Assembly (NCBI GenBank): GCA_964633825.1
Contig: CAZWHE010000013.1
Span: 1 to 43,031, forward strand
DNA length: 43,031 bases
Reading direction: 5' to 3'
From: CAZWHE01 sp964633825
GTDB taxonomy: Bacteria; Planctomycetota; B15-G4; CAYZWU01
A program made the translations under genes and the position numbers. Every line of letters starts with the position of its first letter. The first letter of the stretch is position 1. The notes below the pieces were generated by a model. It ran no database searches, had not been told where the DNA came from, and saw only the letters and a list, made by a program, of their open reading frames with translations. Positions 42,692 through 43,031 of the stretch are shown here, one piece after another.

Positions 42692-42955
42692 ATGGATAAG
42701 CCGTCAACGACAAAAATGTCTTCGCGGGGACAAGTCGTTATTCCTGAAAAAGTTAGAAAACGTCTGGGACTCAAACCGGGCGTTCGGTTCGTCGTTGTTG
42801 GCGAAAATGATGTCATCATCCTTAAAGCACTTACGCCGCCGTCCATGGATGAATTTGACGCGCTTGTTGCCGAGGCTCGTAAACAAGCCCGTCGAACCGA
42901 TTTGAAGCGTTCGGCCATTGCTGAAGCTGTGGACAAGGTGCGGAGGCGAGGATGA
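42692..42955 (+). CDS. AbrB/MazE-type (SpoVT-AbrB) antitoxin
   Basis: The protein has 87 residues. The N-terminal swapped-hairpin DNA-binding domain is clear: TTKMSSRGQVVIPEKVRKRLGLKPG, then RFVVVGENDVIILKAL. The C-terminal half (DEFDALVAEARKQARRTDLKRSAIAEAVDKVR) is the toxin-binding helix. GGAGA lies seven bases before the ATG. It overlaps the start of a PIN-toxin frame by ATGA, the standard layout for a VapBC-type pair, and should both neutralise the toxin and repress the operon. With the toxin gene broken, it may now be an orphan. Confidence 0.9.
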   Translation: MDKPSTTKMSSRGQVVIPEKVRKRLGLKPGVRFVVVGENDVIILKALTPPSMDEFDALVAEARKQARRTDLKRSAIAEAVDKVRRRG

Positions 42956-43011
42956 GGGTCATCCTTGATACCAATGTTTTAAGCGGTCGAAGACAGAATT
43001 CCACGGGTTGA
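42952..43011 (+). pseudogene. PIN-domain toxin, broken after about 10 codons
   Basis: The frame starts MRVILDTNVLSG, the first strand and catalytic Asp region of VapC/PIN nucleases, then diverges and stops at 43009-43011. The break coincides with a hairpin typical of IS200/IS605 element ends. The rest of the toxin may lie beyond the window on the other side of the insertion. Confidence 0.75.
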
Positions 43012-43031
43012 CCCGTGGATGAATGAGCCCT
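43001..43031. mobile_element. probable end of an IS200/IS605-type element
   Basis: An 8-base perfect stem with a 2-base loop, CCACGGGTTGACCCGTGG (43001-43018), is followed by ATGAATGAG. Such subterminal hairpins followed by an ATGAATG-like stretch are common at IS200/IS605 ends, where TnpA binds. Only the end is in the window, so the identity is inferred. Confidence 0.55.

Overview
The window comes from a Gram-negative (diderm) bacterium with a GC-rich chromosome. The evidence is the lipid A kinase LpxK, several lipobox lipoproteins, a secretin, and a Skp/OmpH-like periplasmic protein. HEAT-repeat proteins, a secreted squalene-cyclase-type toroid, CHASE2 and SH3 proteins, and an ECF sigma/zinc anti-sigma/HtrA cluster suggest a Planctomycetota-like or another deep-branching diderm lineage. 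No rRNA or other phylogenetic marker is present to settle this. No tRNA, rRNA or CRISPR array was seen.

Layout. 1-2.7 kb: a truncated TPR gene, then an orphan ParA ATPase and lpxK. 2.7-15.2 kb: two leftward groups around one rightward gene. The first group is an LPP20-type lipoprotein and a class II cyclic-nucleotide phosphodiesterase, divergent from a rightward MscS-type channel that ends in a cyclic-nucleotide-binding domain. The second group is an M48 lipoprotein protease, an SH3-Skp fusion, a CHASE2 adenylate cyclase and a secreted toroid protein, behind a terminated HEAT-repeat gene. Together these supply synthesis (cyclase), destruction (phosphodiesterase) and a probable receptor (gated channel) for cAMP. 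15.2-17.8 kb: an AT-rich spacer and a second, cytoplasmic HEAT-repeat gene of different base composition.

17.8-34.4 kb is one long rightward locus for a type II secretion/type IV pilus-like machine. It encodes a GAF histidine kinase, two pilins (one GspG-like), GspI-, GspK-, GspH- and GspJ-like minor pseudopilins, a PilM-PilN (GspL-like) fusion, PilO, a PilP/GspC-like protein, the secretin, a TPR lipoprotein, a membrane histidine kinase, a CheY-like receiver, a STAS protein, the GspE/PilB ATPase and the GspF/PilC membrane protein. Most genes overlap by 1-4 bases. The signalling genes lie inside the structural gene string, and the ATPase carries an MshEN-like N-terminal motif that may bind c-di-GMP. 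No prepilin peptidase or PilT is present.

34.4-37 kb holds a large palindromic repeat, a short SUMF1-fold gene missing its usual N-terminus, and a ChaN/Tiki-superfamily gene. 37-41.8 kb holds accA, then an ECF sigma factor, its zinc-binding anti-sigma factor, an HtrA-like protein whose catalytic histidine is replaced by glutamate, and a PDZ protein. A second palindrome with the same 40-base core follows this operon. The last kilobase is degraded: a promoter-like site, a mini ORF, a possible gene fragment, an AbrB/MazE-type antitoxin with a clear promoter, and a PIN toxin broken after about ten codons by what looks like the end of an IS200/IS605-type element.
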